From NCBI RefSeq assembly GCF_001517405.1, contig NZ_LN907827.1, positions 2,486,587-2,550,586 on the forward strand: a DNA stretch of 64,000 nt, in the 5' to 3' direction. The notes below the pieces were generated by a model. That model was given only the letters and a program-made list of their open reading frames with translations, did not search any database and was not told the origin of the DNA. The DNA is from Duffyella gerundensis. Lineage in GTDB: Bacteria; Pseudomonadota; Gammaproteobacteria; Enterobacterales; Enterobacteriaceae. Shown in pieces: positions 47,293-57,779 of the stretch (its first letter is position 1; each line of letters opens with the position of its first letter). The position numbers and the translations under genes are program-made.

Positions 47293-50280
47293 ATGATCAC
47301 AGATCGGTTTGGCTTCGGACACACCGCCACCCAGCGTTTCAGCACGGCTGCCGCACTCGGCGGCATCTGCTTTTTGCTGGCGCTTTTTTGTCTGCAGCTG
47401 ATCGCAGTTAGCGGGGCGATCCCCCCACTGTGGTTACCCACTGCGCTGATGACCGTCATCGCTTTCCGTCTTAATTGGGCGGATGCGGCGTTAACGCTGC
47501 TGTTTTGCTTTATCTCGGTGATGCTCGCCAATACGCTGATGACCGGCCTCGCGTGGATTAATGTGGCTTATGCGCTGGTCAATCTTCTGCAGGCAGCGCT
47601 GGGCGGCATGCTGCTGCGTCTGTTGCTAAACCGCCGGGCCCCGCTGGAAACGCTGTATGACTGGTGCAAGCTGCTGCTGGCAGCGGGCATTATCACGCCG
47701 TTCCTTGGCGGCTTTCTGGCGCTGTGGTTACTGGGCGGCAACGGCTCCTTTTTTGCCACCTGGGTTATCGCTGAAATCATCGGCATGCTGGCGATAGCAC
47801 CGGTGTGTCTGCTGTGGCAGCCGCGCATGCTGCGACAACAAGTCAGCAGGCGCCAGCTGTTTGAAACGCTGCTGTGCATTGTGGTGTCACTCAGCGCCTG
47901 CTACGTGGCGCTGCGTTTTCTTCCCTGGCCGTTCACCTTCATTATCGTGATCCTCTTTACCTGCGCCGTGCGCTTGCCACGCTTTGCTGCTTTTGTGGTC
48001 TTTCTGGTCAACGCCGCGATGATTTCGGTGCTGTTGAGCCTGCAACTGGTGGTGCTGCATATCGATGCCGTCTGGCTAAGCCATACCGCGCTCTGGCTGC
48101 CATTTCTGCTAATCCTGTTGCCAAGCCATATGATGTCGCTGGTGATGCACTCCTTCCGCGCGGAAAAAGCACATATCAGCGAAAGCGAACTGCGATTCCG
48201 TCACGCCATGGAATATTCCACGATTGGCATGGCGATGGTCTCACCTGAAGGGCGCTGGCTGAGCGTCAACGACGCGCTCTGCCAGCTTCTTGGTTACCCA
48301 CAGGCCGAACTGATGCAGATGACCTTTCAGCAGCTAACCCACCCGGACGACATCAGCAGCAATGTTGCTGCCATGCAGAGGATCCTCGCGGGTGAAGGCG
48401 ACAGTTATCTGATGGAAAAACGCTATATTCGGCGGGATGGCGAAACGGTCTGGGCCAACCTCTCCTCGTCGCTGGTGAGGAATAACAAAGGCGAACCGCT
48501 CTATTTTATCTCTCAGCTGCAGGATATTACCGAGCTAAAGCGCACTGAAGAGACCAATCGCTGCCTGATGGAGCGCGTGACCCAGGCGAACGCCGCGCTG
48601 TTTGCAGAGAAAGAGCGCATGCACATTACGCTCGATTCCATCGGTGAAGCGGTGATCAGCACCAATGAGGAGATGCTGGTCACCTTTATGAATCCGGTGG
48701 CGGAACGCATGAGCGGCTGGTCGCAAGAGGAGGCGGCGGGCAAGGCGCTGAGCGATATTCTGCACATTACCCGCGGCGTCAACGGCGCACGGATAGAAAA
48801 CCTGCTGCTGTGCGCGCTGCCCGCCGACAAAACTGCGACTGAGGTGGATGAAGAGCTGGTGCTACATAGCGCGCATCATGAACAGTTTGATATTCAGTAC
48901 AGCCTTACCCCGCTGAAAACCGAAGAGGGCCGCCATATCGGCACGGTGATGGTGATTCGCGACGTCAGCGAGTCACGCGAAACGCTGCGTCAGTTAACCT
49001 ACAGCGCCTCTCACGATATTTTGACCCGCCTGCCCAATCGCGCCAGCTTTGAACAGCAGCTGCGACAGCTGTTGCAAAATATCAGCGGCAGTCAGCAGCA
49101 CGTGCTGGTATTTATCGATCTTGACCGCTTCAAAGCGGTAAACGATACCGCCGGACACGCCGCAGGCGATGCGCTGCTGTGTGAGCTATCAACGCTGATG
49201 CTGCATCATCTGCACGGCAATGACGTGATTGCCCGACTCGGCGGTGATGAGTTTGGCGTGCTGCTGCCGGACTGTACGCTGCGCAGCGCCAGCGATTTGA
49301 TTCAGCGGCTGATTAACGCGGTCAATCATTACGCCTTTCAGTGGCAAGGTAACATTTATCAGGTGGGTGCCAGCGCGGGCATGACGCAAATCGACGCCAC
49401 AAACTGCCAGAGCAGTGACGTGATGTCACAGGCGGATGCCGCCTGTTATCACGCCAAGCACAATGGTCGCGGCCAGCTGCAGGTTTATCAGCATCATCAC
49501 GCCAGCATTGTCGCCCGACCGGCGTCAGCGCTGACCGCCGCCGAGGTAGAAAAAATGCCGATACGGCTGCTGAGCTGGGCGGTGACGCCACCGGGCAAAA
49601 CGCAATCGGTGAGTTTTTATCTGCTGGAGGTAGAACGGCTGGCCGATGCCAGCTGGCCGCTGGATGAAAACAGCTGGCAGAACGCCCTGCAGGAAACCGC
49701 CCTGCAGCTCGCCTTCGATCGCAACCTGATGCGCCACTTTTTTGCTCACTATGCGCAGCCGCTGGCCAGCAAAGCCATCACGCTGGCGCTGCCCTTTACA
49801 GCGGCTGCGCTGCGTGACGAGGCGTTCGTTACCGAGTTACTTGCGCTGCTGCACGCCAGCCCGTTACCGCCCGCACAACTGATCGTGGTGATTGAAACAG
49901 CGGCACTGCTTGCCGACAGCAGCCGCCTGCCGCAGACGATAGCCCAGTTAAAACACAGCGGGTGTCGCATCATGCTGCAAAATTTTGGCCGCCACCTCGA
50001 CGCCTTTAATCAATTTCACGGCGCAGCCATCGACTACATCATGATGTCACCCGATCTGGTGGCCACGGTTCACGCCAGCTTAATGGATGAAATGTTAGTC
50101 TCTATTATTCACGGCCAGGCAGAAAAGCGACAAATCATCACGCTGGCTGGCCCGGTAGAATTACCCGCTGCGCTGACCACGCTGAACACTATTGGCATTA
50201 ATGGCGTATGGGGAAATGCGATTGGCGAGCGGCAACCGGTGCATCATTTAGTGCAAAATAGCTATTTCGCGATTAAGTAA
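47293..50280 (+). CDS. yegE: Diguanylate cyclase with MASE1, PAS, GGDEF and degenerate EAL domains
   Basis: A YegE/DgcE-type membrane protein of 995 residues that makes cyclic di-GMP. The N-terminal ~290 residues are a MASE1 sensor with eight or so helices. A PAS domain begins at FRHAMEYSTIGMAMVSPEGRW, with PAC segment ENR-like KRYIRRDGETVWANLSSSL. A second PAS-like region follows. The GGDEF domain has HDILTRLPNRASFEQQL, FIDLDRFKAVNDTAGHAAGD and an intact RLGGDEFG. The C-terminal EAL-like domain is degenerate: it reads IETAALL and LQNFG where active enzymes have ExxE and DDFG. A GTG at 47278 is an alternative start. YegE feeds the curli and biofilm switch in E. coli, so it may link biofilm control to the neighbouring polysaccharide loci. 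Confidence 0.93.
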   Translation: MITDRFGFGHTATQRFSTAAALGGICFLLALFCLQLIAVSGAIPPLWLPTALMTVIAFRLNWADAALTLLFCFISVMLANTLMTGLAWINVAYALVNLLQAALGGMLLRLLLNRRAPLETLYDWCKLLLAAGIITPFLGGFLALWLLGGNGSFFATWVIAEIIGMLAIAPVCLLWQPRMLRQQVSRRQLFETLLCIVVSLSACYVALRFLPWPFTFIIVILFTCAVRLPRFAAFVVFLVNAAMISVLLSLQLVVLHIDAVWLSHTALWLPFLLILLPSHMMSLVMHSFRAEKAHISESELRFRHAMEYSTIGMAMVSPEGRWLSVNDALCQLLGYPQAELMQMTFQQLTHPDDISSNVAAMQRILAGEGDSYLMEKRYIRRDGETVWANLSSSLVRNNKGEPLYFISQLQDITELKRTEETNRCLMERVTQANAALFAEKERMHITLDSIGEAVISTNEEMLVTFMNPVAERMSGWSQEEAAGKALSDILHITRGVNGARIENLLLCALPADKTATEVDEELVLHSAHHEQFDIQYSLTPLKTEEGRHIGTVMVIRDVSESRETLRQLTYSASHDILTRLPNRASFEQQLRQLLQNISGSQQHVLVFIDLDRFKAVNDTAGHAAGDALLCELSTLMLHHLHGNDVIARLGGDEFGVLLPDCTLRSASDLIQRLINAVNHYAFQWQGNIYQVGASAGMTQIDATNCQSSDVMSQADAACYHAKHNGRGQLQVYQHHHASIVARPASALTAAEVEKMPIRLLSWAVTPPGKTQSVSFYLLEVERLADASWPLDENSWQNALQETALQLAFDRNLMRHFFAHYAQPLASKAITLALPFTAAALRDEAFVTELLALLHASPLPPAQLIVVIETAALLADSSRLPQTIAQLKHSGCRIMLQNFGRHLDAFNQFHGAAIDYIMMSPDLVATVHASLMDEMLVSIIHGQAEKRQIITLAGPVELPAALTTLNTIGINGVWGNAIGERQPVHHLVQNSYFAIK

Positions 50281-50330
50281 AATATCGCGAAAATAACCGC
50301 TTACCGGCTATTTAATTGTGCGATAAGCGG
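50265..50330 (+). terminator. Pair of inverted repeats at the end of yegE
   Basis: TTTCGCGAT (50265-50273) pairs with ATCGCGAAA (50284-50292), overlapping the stop codon. CCGCTTA (50297-50303) pairs with TAAGCGG (50324-50330). Neither is followed by a clear U-run. They probably shape the yegE mRNA end. Confidence 0.4.
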
Positions 50331-50486
50331 AATATTCCTGGGAGCAGCAAATGAATAGTTAAGCCGGGCTTATCGGGTGACGGCATACGGCGGCAACCGG
50401 TGAAGAAAGCATCAAAACAATTAAGCAGTTATTTATTTTCATACTGCTATGATGCCTTTCCGCATATGCCAAAGGATATAGCAAAC

Positions 50487-50774
50487 ATGCACCTGATCGA
50501 CCTCGGCCTGCGTGAGGTTTTGCTCTATGCATTTGCCTTTACGTTATTTATTCGCTTTACGCTTATCACTATCGGATGTTGTGGTATCTGGTCCGGCACC
50601 TCTATTATTGCCGCGGCACAGGGCGAACTTTATTATTATATTTTCGGCCTGGTCATCATTGGGTTAAGTATTGGTTTGCTGCTATTTAAACTGGATAGCT
50701 GGCGTGAAAAAGATCGGCGCAAACGGGTACCAGCCCGTGCTTATTCTGACCAGCACGACAAATCGCTTTTATAA
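50487..50774 (+). CDS. Small membrane protein of unknown function
   Basis: A 95-residue protein starting MHLIDLGLREVLLYAF. It has two long hydrophobic segments (about 10-40 and 48-75, the latter IFGLVIIGLSIGLLLF) and a charged C-terminus SWREKDRRKRVPARAYSDQ. The open frame extends 29 codons upstream. I chose the ATG at 50487 because AAGGA precedes it at good distance. I recognise no family. It lies between yegE and yegD in the same direction and could be co-transcribed with yegD. Confidence 0.6.
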   Translation: MHLIDLGLREVLLYAFAFTLFIRFTLITIGCCGIWSGTSIIAAAQGELYYYIFGLVIIGLSIGLLLFKLDSWREKDRRKRVPARAYSDQHDKSLL

Positions 50775-50845
50775 TTATCCGCGACATTGCCAACGCCGCC
50801 AGGCTGGGGTAAAGTCGCCCCCTTTTTTTCTGGAAGGGGAATGGG

Positions 50846-52195
50846 ATGGCAATCGGCTTCGATTATGGAACAGCGAACTGTTCTGTCGCGGTAATGGAAC
50901 AGGATCAGGCGCGTCTGTTGACGCTGGAAAACAACTCCCCTTACCTGCCTTCTATGCTCTGCGCGCCCACGCGCGAAGCGATCAGTGAATGGCTCTATCG
51001 CCACCATCAGGTCCCCACACCCGATACGGAAACCACTGCGTTGCTGCGTCGCGCGGTGCGTTTTAATCAGGAAGAAGACATTGAGGTCAATGCTGACAGC
51101 GTGCAGTTTGGCCTCGCTTCGCTGGCGCATTATATGGCGGACCCGGAAGATGTCTGGTTTGTGAAATCGCCCAAATCCTTCCTGGGTGCCAGCGGCCTCA
51201 AGCCGCAGCAGATTGCGCTGTTTGAAGATCTGGTCTGCGCCACCATGCTGCATATCCGCCAGCTGGCTGAAAACGAATTGCAGCAGGAAGTGCGCCAGGC
51301 GGTGATTGGCCGACCGGTTAACTTTCAGGGATTAGGCGGCGACGACGCAAACCAACAGGCAGAGGGGATTCTGCAACGCGCGGCAACCCGTGCCGGCTTC
51401 AGCGACGTTCTGTTCCAGTTTGAGCCGGTTGCCGCCGGTCTTGATTTTGAAGCGACGCTGCAACGTGAAACGCGGGTGCTGGTGGTGGATATCGGCGGGG
51501 GTACCACCGACTGTAGCCTGCTGTTGATGGGCCCGCAGTGGCGCAACAAACAGCAGCGTGAAGAGAGCCTGCTCGGGCACAGCGGCTGCCGCGTCGGCGG
51601 CAACGATCTCGACATCATGCTGGCCTTTAAGGAGCTGATGCCGCATCTCGGCCTTGGCGGGCAGACCACCAAAGGCATCGCCCTGCCCGCGCTGCCGTGG
51701 TGGAACGCGGTGGCGATCAACGATGTACCGGCACAAAGCGACTTCTATTCCAGCGCCAGCGGCAAACAGCTGCGCGACCTGATTCATGATGCCGAACAGC
51801 CGGAGCAGGTAAAGCACCTGTTGAAAGTCTGGCAGCAGCGCCTGAGCTATCGGCTGGTGCGCGCCGCTGAAGAGAGCAAAATTGCGCTGTCCGATCGTTC
51901 ATTGACCGCCAGCGAACTGGCGTTTATCACCCCAGATCTGCAGGCGGAGATCAGCGCGGCGAGCCTGGCGAATGCGATCCAGCAGCCGCTGCAGCGCATT
52001 CTGGAGCAGGTATCGCTGGCGCTGGCCACCAGCAGCGTGCGTCCGGATGTAATCTACCTGACCGGCGGCAGCGCGCGTTCGCCGCTGTTACGCCAGGCGC
52101 TTCAGGCGCAACTGCCCGATATTCCACTGGCAACGGGTGATGATTTTGGTTCGGTGACGGCGGGCCTGGCCCGCTGGGCTGACGTGATGTTCTGA
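50846..52195 (+). CDS. yegD: Hsp70-family chaperone-like protein
   Basis: A 449-residue member of the Hsp70/actin ATPase family that lacks the usual substrate-binding and lid domains. The phosphate loops are present: IGFDYGTANCSVAVM at the N-terminus and LVVDIGGGTTDCSLLLMG, plus the adenosine motif VIYLTGGSARSPLLRQAL. FEPVAAGLDFE is the connecting segment. The function is not well established even in E. coli. GGAAGGGG lies upstream of the ATG at 50846. The place between yegE and mdtA agrees with E. coli. Confidence 0.94.
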   Translation: MAIGFDYGTANCSVAVMEQDQARLLTLENNSPYLPSMLCAPTREAISEWLYRHHQVPTPDTETTALLRRAVRFNQEEDIEVNADSVQFGLASLAHYMADPEDVWFVKSPKSFLGASGLKPQQIALFEDLVCATMLHIRQLAENELQQEVRQAVIGRPVNFQGLGGDDANQQAEGILQRAATRAGFSDVLFQFEPVAAGLDFEATLQRETRVLVVDIGGGTTDCSLLLMGPQWRNKQQREESLLGHSGCRVGGNDLDIMLAFKELMPHLGLGGQTTKGIALPALPWWNAVAINDVPAQSDFYSSASGKQLRDLIHDAEQPEQVKHLLKVWQQRLSYRLVRAAEESKIALSDRSLTASELAFITPDLQAEISAASLANAIQQPLQRILEQVSLALATSSVRPDVIYLTGGSARSPLLRQALQAQLPDIPLATGDDFGSVTAGLARWADVMF

Positions 52196-52203
52196 GGGTA
52201 GAG

Positions 52204-52228
52204 GCTGGCCCAGATAACCTGGGCCAGC
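52204..52228. terminator. Bidirectional terminator-like hairpin between yegD and the aldo/keto reductase gene
   Basis: GCTGGCCCAG pairs exactly with CTGGGCCAGC around ATAAC, between convergent genes. U-tracts are weak on both sides. Confidence 0.65.
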
Positions 52229-52235
52229 AAATTAG

Positions 52236-53198
52236 CTAGTATGCGCTGGCGTCGGTCAGCGCGGCAATCTCTTCAGCAGAAAGCTGTAGCTTGATCGCCT
52301 TATGCAGCTCATCCAACTGCTGCAACGACGTGGCGCTGACGATCGGCGCGGTAATGCCCGGACGCGCAATCTGCCACGCCAGTGCAACCTGTGTTGGCGT
52401 CACGCTGTGCGCTTCAGCAACCCGATCCAGCGCCGCCAGAATCTTCAGTCCACGCGCGTTAAGATATTTTTCCACTACGCCTTCGCCACGCTTGCTCTTG
52501 CTGGCATCTTCCGGCTGACGATATTTGCCGCTGAGGAAACCGCTGGCCAGCGAATAGTAGTTGATTACGCCAAGGCCATGCTCGCGCGCCACCTGCTCAA
52601 GACCACTTTCGTAGCCCTCGCGATCGTAGAGGTTATATTCCGGCTGCAGCGTCTCGTAGCGCGCCAGATTTTCACGCTCGCTGATGTTTAACGCTTCGCT
52701 CAGCCGTTCTGCACTGTAGTTCGATGCGCCAATGGCGCGCACTTTGCCCTCTTTGATCAACGCGTCAAATACCGCCAGCGTTTCCGCCAGCGGCGTATCC
52801 TGATCGTCACGGTGCGCCTGATAAAGGTCAATGTAGTCGGTTTGCAAACGGCGCAGCGAATCTTCCACTGCCTGACGAATATAGGCCGGTTTCAGTCCAG
52901 TTTTGCCCGGTGCCATTTCGATGCCGACCTTGGTCGCCAGCACGATATCCTGACGACGACCGCTTTTTTTCAGCCACTCGCCGATAATGGTTTCTGATTC
53001 ACCGCCCTGATTGCCGGGCGCCCAGCGCGAGTAAACATCTGCGGTGTCGATGAACCAGAGCCCGCGCTCCAGCAGAGCATCAAGCAGGGTAAACGAGGTG
53101 TCACGATCGATGGTCCAGCCAAACACATTGCCACCAAACGTCAGGGCAGGAACCTGAATACCGCTACGGCCAAGGGTTCGGGTTGAGGATGTTGTCAT
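52236..53198 (-). CDS. Aldo/keto reductase
   Basis: A 320-residue NADPH-dependent oxidoreductase with a TIM barrel. It starts MTTSSTRTLGRSGIQVPALTFGGNVFGW. The catalytic tetrad is visible as Asp and Tyr in FIDTADVYS, Lys in LATKVG and His in LYQAHRDD. GASNYSAERL and the coenzyme loop VSATSLQQL follow family patterns. The open frame extends 97 codons upstream without family similarity. The ATG at 53198 has AGGAG before it. Substrate unknown. It is divergent from mdtA and is not part of the conserved yegD-mdtA order of E. coli. Confidence 0.92.
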   Translation of the reverse strand: MTTSSTRTLGRSGIQVPALTFGGNVFGWTIDRDTSFTLLDALLERGLWFIDTADVYSRWAPGNQGGESETIIGEWLKKSGRRQDIVLATKVGIEMAPGKTGLKPAYIRQAVEDSLRRLQTDYIDLYQAHRDDQDTPLAETLAVFDALIKEGKVRAIGASNYSAERLSEALNISERENLARYETLQPEYNLYDREGYESGLEQVAREHGLGVINYYSLASGFLSGKYRQPEDASKSKRGEGVVEKYLNARGLKILAALDRVAEAHSVTPTQVALAWQIARPGITAPIVSATSLQQLDELHKAIKLQLSAEEIAALTDASAY

Positions 53199-53433
53199 GG
53201 TGCTTCTCCTTGCAGATAAATGATAAGCGCGTCTATCAGCGTAGCAAAGAAAGCCGCTTTCCTTGCACGGGCGGATTGATAATACGTGCCAGATTATGAA
53301 TACTTCCCGCGCCGCAGCCGTTATCCTTAATTCCTTCATCTTCTGGCCGCTATCGCTGGCTACACTACGTATTTCGGTCGGCAGCGGCGTCGCCTGGATT
53401 GCCTGAATTCTTTGCTGGAGAGCAACAGATACA
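53199..53433. promoter_or_regulatory. Divergent promoter region of the aldo/keto reductase gene and mdtABCD
   Basis: A 235-base region that must contain the promoters of both genes. BaeR would be expected to bind here. The closest match by eye to the BaeR consensus TTTTTCTCCATDATTGGC is at 53329-53347 (TTCCTTCATCTTCTGGC, one base too long), which is weak. I could not fix -35/-10 elements. Confidence 0.4.
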
Positions 53434-54657
53434 ATGAATGCCCAACCCCGTTTTCCCAAAAAAATCTTGCTGCTGGTGCTGCTGATCATCGTTGGTTTTG
53501 GCCTCTATTTTTACTGGCACAACAGCAGCGGCACGGCGGCAAAACCCGCGGCTGAATCACGAGCCGGGAAAGGCGGCGGCCGGGCGAATCGTCCGCTGGC
53601 GCCGGTGCAGGCCGCCACGGCGCAAACGCAGAGCGTGCCGCAGTATCTTACCGGCCTGGGCACGGTCACTGCCGCCAATACCGTAACCGTGCGCAGTCGG
53701 GTCGACGGGCAGTTGATGGCGCTGCACTTTACCGAAGGCCAACAGGTGCAGGCCGGGCAGCTGCTGGCGGAGATCGATCCGCGCGCCTGGCAGGTTGCGC
53801 TCACTCAGGCGCAGGGACAGCTGGCGAAAGATCAGGCGACGTTAGCCAACGCCCGTCGCGATCTGGCGCGCTTTGAAAAGCTGATCAAAAACAATATGGT
53901 CTCGCAGCAGGAGCTGGATACGCAGCGCTCGCTGATTGCCGAAACGCTGGGCACGCTGAAGGCCGATCAGGGCAATGTCGCCAGCGCGGAACTTAACCTG
54001 AGCTACAGCCGTATCACCGCGCCGGTCGCCGGCCGGGTTGGTCTGAAGCAGGTCGACGTCGGTAATTACATTACCAGCGGCGACACCACCGGCCTCGTGG
54101 TGATCACCCAAACGCATCCTATCGATGTGCTGTTCAGTCTGCCGGAAGAGAACATCAGCGCCATTTTGCAGGCGCAGAAAAGCGGCACAACGCTGCTGGT
54201 TGAAGCCTGGGATCGCAACAATAAAAATCTGCTCGCCAGCGGCACGCTGTTGAGCCTCGATAACCAGATCGATGTCACCACCGGCACCATCAAAATCAAA
54301 GCACGCTTTGAGAACCAGCAGGACACGCTATTTCCCAACCAGTTTGTCAATGCGCGCCTCAAGGTCAACACATTACAGGATGCGGTCGTGATCCCGGTCG
54401 CGGCATTGCAGATGGGCAACGAAGGCAACTTTGTGTGGGTGGTAAACAGCGACAATCAGGTCAGTAAAAAAAGCGTGAAGGCGGGACCGCAGGATAATCG
54501 CCAGGTGGTGATAGATGCCGGCCTGCAGGCGGGCGACCGCGTGGTCACTGACGGCCTCGATCGTCTGACCGAAGGTGCTAAGGTGGAGATCATCGCCGCG
54601 CAAAGCACGCCGATCGCCTCCAGCCGTGCCACGCAGCCCGCGAAAGGAGCCCATTGA
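53434..54657 (+). CDS. mdtA: MdtA, periplasmic adaptor of the MdtABC efflux pump
   Basis: Membrane-fusion protein that joins the RND pump MdtBC to an outer-membrane channel (TolC in E. coli). The 407 residues start with an anchor ([18 protein letters not shown]). They contain the lipoyl halves around [23 protein letters not shown] and [23 protein letters not shown], a helical hairpin between, and β-barrel parts ([27 protein letters not shown]). GGAG lies before the ATG. It is the first gene of mdtABCD-baeSR, which in E. coli exports bile salts, novobiocin and others under BaeR control. Its stop overlaps mdtB. Confidence 0.96.
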   Translation: MNAQPRFPKKILLLVLLIIVGFGLYFYWHNSSGTAAKPAAESRAGKGGGRANRPLAPVQAATAQTQSVPQYLTGLGTVTAANTVTVRSRVDGQLMALHFTEGQQVQAGQLLAEIDPRAWQVALTQAQGQLAKDQATLANARRDLARFEKLIKNNMVSQQELDTQRSLIAETLGTLKADQGNVASAELNLSYSRITAPVAGRVGLKQVDVGNYITSGDTTGLVVITQTHPIDVLFSLPEENISAILQAQKSGTTLLVEAWDRNNKNLLASGTLLSLDNQIDVTTGTIKIKARFENQQDTLFPNQFVNARLKVNTLQDAVVIPVAALQMGNEGNFVWVVNSDNQVSKKSVKAGPQDNRQVVIDAGLQAGDRVVTDGLDRLTEGAKVEIIAAQSTPIASSRATQPAKGAH

Positions 54658-57600
54658 TGGAGGTCATGCCTCAGGACAACAGCGGCGGGCCTTCACGTCA
54701 GTTTATTCTGCGGCCGGTTGCTACCACGCTGTTAATGGTGGCGATTTTACTGGCTGGTGTCCTTGGCTACCGCTTTTTACCGGTCTCCGCCCTGCCGGAG
54801 GTCGACTATCCCACGATTCAGGTGGTCACGCTTTATCCCGGCGCCAGCCCCGATGTGGTGACCTCGGCGATCACCGCGCCGCTTGAGCGCCAGTTCGGCC
54901 AGATGTCCGGCCTGAAGCAGATGGCGTCGCAAAGCGCCGGTGGCGCATCGGTGGTCACGCTCCAGTTTCAGCTGACGCTGCCGCTGGACGTGGCGGAGCA
55001 GGAAGTGCAGGCGGCGATCAACTCCGCCACCAACCTGCTGCCCAACGATCTGCCTAATCCGCCGGTGTACAGCAAGGTGAACCCCGCCGATCCGCCGATC
55101 ATGACCCTGGCCGTCACCAGCACCAGCATGGCGATGACTCAGGTGCAGGATATGGTGGAAACCCGCGTGGCGCAGAAAATTTCCCAGGTCAGCGGCGTTG
55201 GCCTGGTCACGCTTTCCGGCGGCCAGCGCCCGGCGGTACGGGTAAAAATGAATACCTCCGCGCTGGCAGCGCTGGGCCTGAGCAGCGAGCAGGTGCGCAC
55301 GGCGATTGCCAATGCCAACGTCAATTCAGCAAAAGGCAGCCTTGACGGCCCGGAGCGCTCGATCACCCTCTCCGCCAACGATCAGATGAAATCGGCGGAA
55401 GATTATCGACAGCTGATCGTCAGCTACAGCAACGGCGCGCCGGTGCGCCTTGGCGATGTCGCCAGCGTGGAACAGGGTGCAGAAAACCGCTGGCTCGGCG
55501 CGTGGGCCAACCGCCAGCAGGCGATTGTGCTTAACGTCCTTCGCCAGCCCGGCGCCAACATTATCGATACCGCGGACAACATCCGCGCCATGCTGCCCGC
55601 ACTGACCGCGTCGCTGCCCAAATCGGTAGAGGTCAAGCTGCTGGCCGACCGCACCACCAACATTCGCGCCTCGGTAAACGATACGCAGCACGAGTTGCTG
55701 CTGGCGATGGCGCTGGTGGTGATGATTATCTACCTGTTTCTGCGTAACGTTCCGGCCACCATTATTCCGGCGGTGGCGGTGCCACTGTCGCTGGTGGGCA
55801 CCTTTGCCGTGATGTATCTGCTCGATTTCTCGGTGAATAACCTGACGCTGATGGCGCTGACCATCGCCACCGGTTTTGTGGTCGATGATGCCATCGTGGT
55901 CATCGAAAACATTTCGCGCTACATCGAGAAAGGCGAAACGCCGATGACGGCGGCGCTGAAAGGCGCGGGTGAGATCGGTTTTACTATTATCTCGCTGACC
56001 TTCTCGCTGATTGCGGTACTGATTCCGCTGCTGTTCATGGGCGATGTGATTGGCCGCCTGTTCCGCGAATTTGCCGTGACGCTGGCGGTGGCCATTCTGA
56101 TCTCCGCTATCGTTTCGCTGACCCTGACGCCGATGATGTGCGCGCGCATGCTCAGCGCCGAATCGCTGCGCAAGCAGAACCGCTTCTCCCGCGCCACCGA
56201 AGCGCTGTTTGAACGGGTGATTGCCGCCTATGGCCGCCTGCTCAGCCGCGTGCTGAACCATCCGTGGCTGACGCTCGGCGTGGCGTTCGGCACCATGGTG
56301 CTTACCGTGCTGCTGTGGATCCTGATTCCGAAAGGCTTTTTCCCGCAGCAGGATAACGGCATTATTCAGGGCACCCTGCAGGCGCCGCAGTCGGTCTCTT
56401 ACAGCAACATGGCGCAGCGCACCCAGCAGGTCGCCTCGATCATCATGAAAGATCCCGCGGTAGAGAGTCTGACCTCTTTCGTCGGCGTGGACGGCACCAA
56501 TCCGGCACTGAACAGTGGCCGTTTGCAGATCAACCTCAAGCCGCTGGATCAGCGCGATGAGCGCATTCCCGAGGTCTCAGCGCGCCTGCAGCAGGCGGTG
56601 GCCGCCGTGCCGGGTGTGCAGCTCTGGCTGCAGCCGGTGCAGGATCTGACCATCGATACGCAGGCCAGCCGGACACCTTATCAGTTCACATTGCAGACCG
56701 GTTCGCTGGAATCACTGAGTAAATGGGTACCGGCGCTGCTGGAGAAGCTGGCCGCGGCACCGCAACTGCAGGAAGTGAGCAGCGACTGGCAGGATCGCGG
56801 GCTGGAAGCCTATGTGCGCGTCGATCGCGACAGTGCCAGCCGTCTCGGTATCAGCATGTCCGACGTCGATAACGCGCTTTATAACGCTTTTGGCCAGCGC
56901 CTGATCTCCACCATTTACACGCAGGCCAGTCAGTACCGCGTGGTGCTGGAGCAAAATAATGAACAGACCCCGGGTTTGGCCGCTCTGCAAACCATTCGTT
57001 TAACCAGCAGCGAAGGCGGCAGCGTGCCGCTCAGCGCCATTGCCCAGGTCGAGCAGCGGCATACCGCGCTGACCATCAATCATCTCGATCAGTTTCCATC
57101 GACCACCTTCTCTTTCAACGTGGCGCCCGGTTATTCGCTGGGTGAAGCGGTGGCAGCGGTCACGCAGGCAGAGCAGGATCTGGCGATGCCAGCGGATATC
57201 ATGACCGAGTTTCAGGGCAGCACGCTGGCGTTTCAGGCGGCACTGGGCAGCACGCTGTGGCTGATTGTGGCGGCGATCTTTGCCATGTATATCGTGCTCG
57301 GCGTGCTGTACGAGAGCTTTATCCATCCGATTACCATTCTTTCCACGCTGCCCACAGCGGGCGTCGGCGCGCTGCTGGCGCTGATGCTGAGCGGCCATGA
57401 GCTCGATATCATCGCCATCATCGGTATTATCCTGCTGATCGGGATCGTGAAGAAGAACGCCATCATGATGATCGACTTTGCGCTGGCCGCTGAACGCGAA
57501 CAGGGCATGCCGCCGCGCGAGGCGATTTTCCAGGCCTGCCTGCTGCGTTTTCGCCCGATTCTGATGACCACGCTGGCGGCACTGCTCGGCGCGTTGCCGC

Positions 57601-57779
57601 TGATGCTGAGCACCGGCATCGGCGCTGAGCTGCGCCGCCCGCTGGGTATTGCCATGGTGGGCGGGCTGATCCTCAGCCAGGTGCTGACGCTGTTTACCAC
57701 GCCGGTGATTTACCTGCTGTTCGATCGCCTGGCACGCGCCACGCGCCGCCGCTTCCGCAGCGTGGAGGCGAAGTCGTGA
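54657..57779 (+). CDS. mdtB: MdtB, RND efflux pump subunit
   Basis: A 1040-residue proton-driven RND transporter that forms a mixed trimer with MdtC. It has two halves, each with a helix followed by a large periplasmic domain (the first begins [41 protein letters not shown]). Helix 4 has [14 protein letters not shown] with the proton-relay Asp pair. [47 protein letters not shown] ends the protein. Translation starts at the ATG at 54657, overlapping the mdtA stop. A TTG one codon earlier is less likely. Confidence 0.97.
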   Translation: MEVMPQDNSGGPSRQFILRPVATTLLMVAILLAGVLGYRFLPVSALPEVDYPTIQVVTLYPGASPDVVTSAITAPLERQFGQMSGLKQMASQSAGGASVVTLQFQLTLPLDVAEQEVQAAINSATNLLPNDLPNPPVYSKVNPADPPIMTLAVTSTSMAMTQVQDMVETRVAQKISQVSGVGLVTLSGGQRPAVRVKMNTSALAALGLSSEQVRTAIANANVNSAKGSLDGPERSITLSANDQMKSAEDYRQLIVSYSNGAPVRLGDVASVEQGAENRWLGAWANRQQAIVLNVLRQPGANIIDTADNIRAMLPALTASLPKSVEVKLLADRTTNIRASVNDTQHELLLAMALVVMIIYLFLRNVPATIIPAVAVPLSLVGTFAVMYLLDFSVNNLTLMALTIATGFVVDDAIVVIENISRYIEKGETPMTAALKGAGEIGFTIISLTFSLIAVLIPLLFMGDVIGRLFREFAVTLAVAILISAIVSLTLTPMMCARMLSAESLRKQNRFSRATEALFERVIAAYGRLLSRVLNHPWLTLGVAFGTMVLTVLLWILIPKGFFPQQDNGIIQGTLQAPQSVSYSNMAQRTQQVASIIMKDPAVESLTSFVGVDGTNPALNSGRLQINLKPLDQRDERIPEVSARLQQAVAAVPGVQLWLQPVQDLTIDTQASRTPYQFTLQTGSLESLSKWVPALLEKLAAAPQLQEVSSDWQDRGLEAYVRVDRDSASRLGISMSDVDNALYNAFGQRLISTIYTQASQYRVVLEQNNEQTPGLAALQTIRLTSSEGGSVPLSAIAQVEQRHTALTINHLDQFPSTTFSFNVAPGYSLGEAVAAVTQAEQDLAMPADIMTEFQGSTLAFQAALGSTLWLIVAAIFAMYIVLGVLYESFIHPITILSTLPTAGVGALLALMLSGHELDIIAIIGIILLIGIVKKNAIMMIDFALAAEREQGMPPREAIFQACLLRFRPILMTTLAALLGALPLMLSTGIGAELRRPLGIAMVGGLILSQVLTLFTTPVIYLLFDRLARATRRRFRSVEAKS

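Noticed and set aside
52196..52228. REP-like repeat after yegD
   Set aside because: Single copy in the window and placed between convergent genes, so a terminator is the simpler reading.
53329..53347. BaeR box upstream of mdtA
   Set aside because: The best match is one base too long and differs at several key positions. I would not call it without a matrix scan.
55326..56261. 311-codon minus-strand frame inside mdtB
   Set aside because: Antisense shadow of a GC-rich gene, with a biased His/Arg/Gln composition and no domain.
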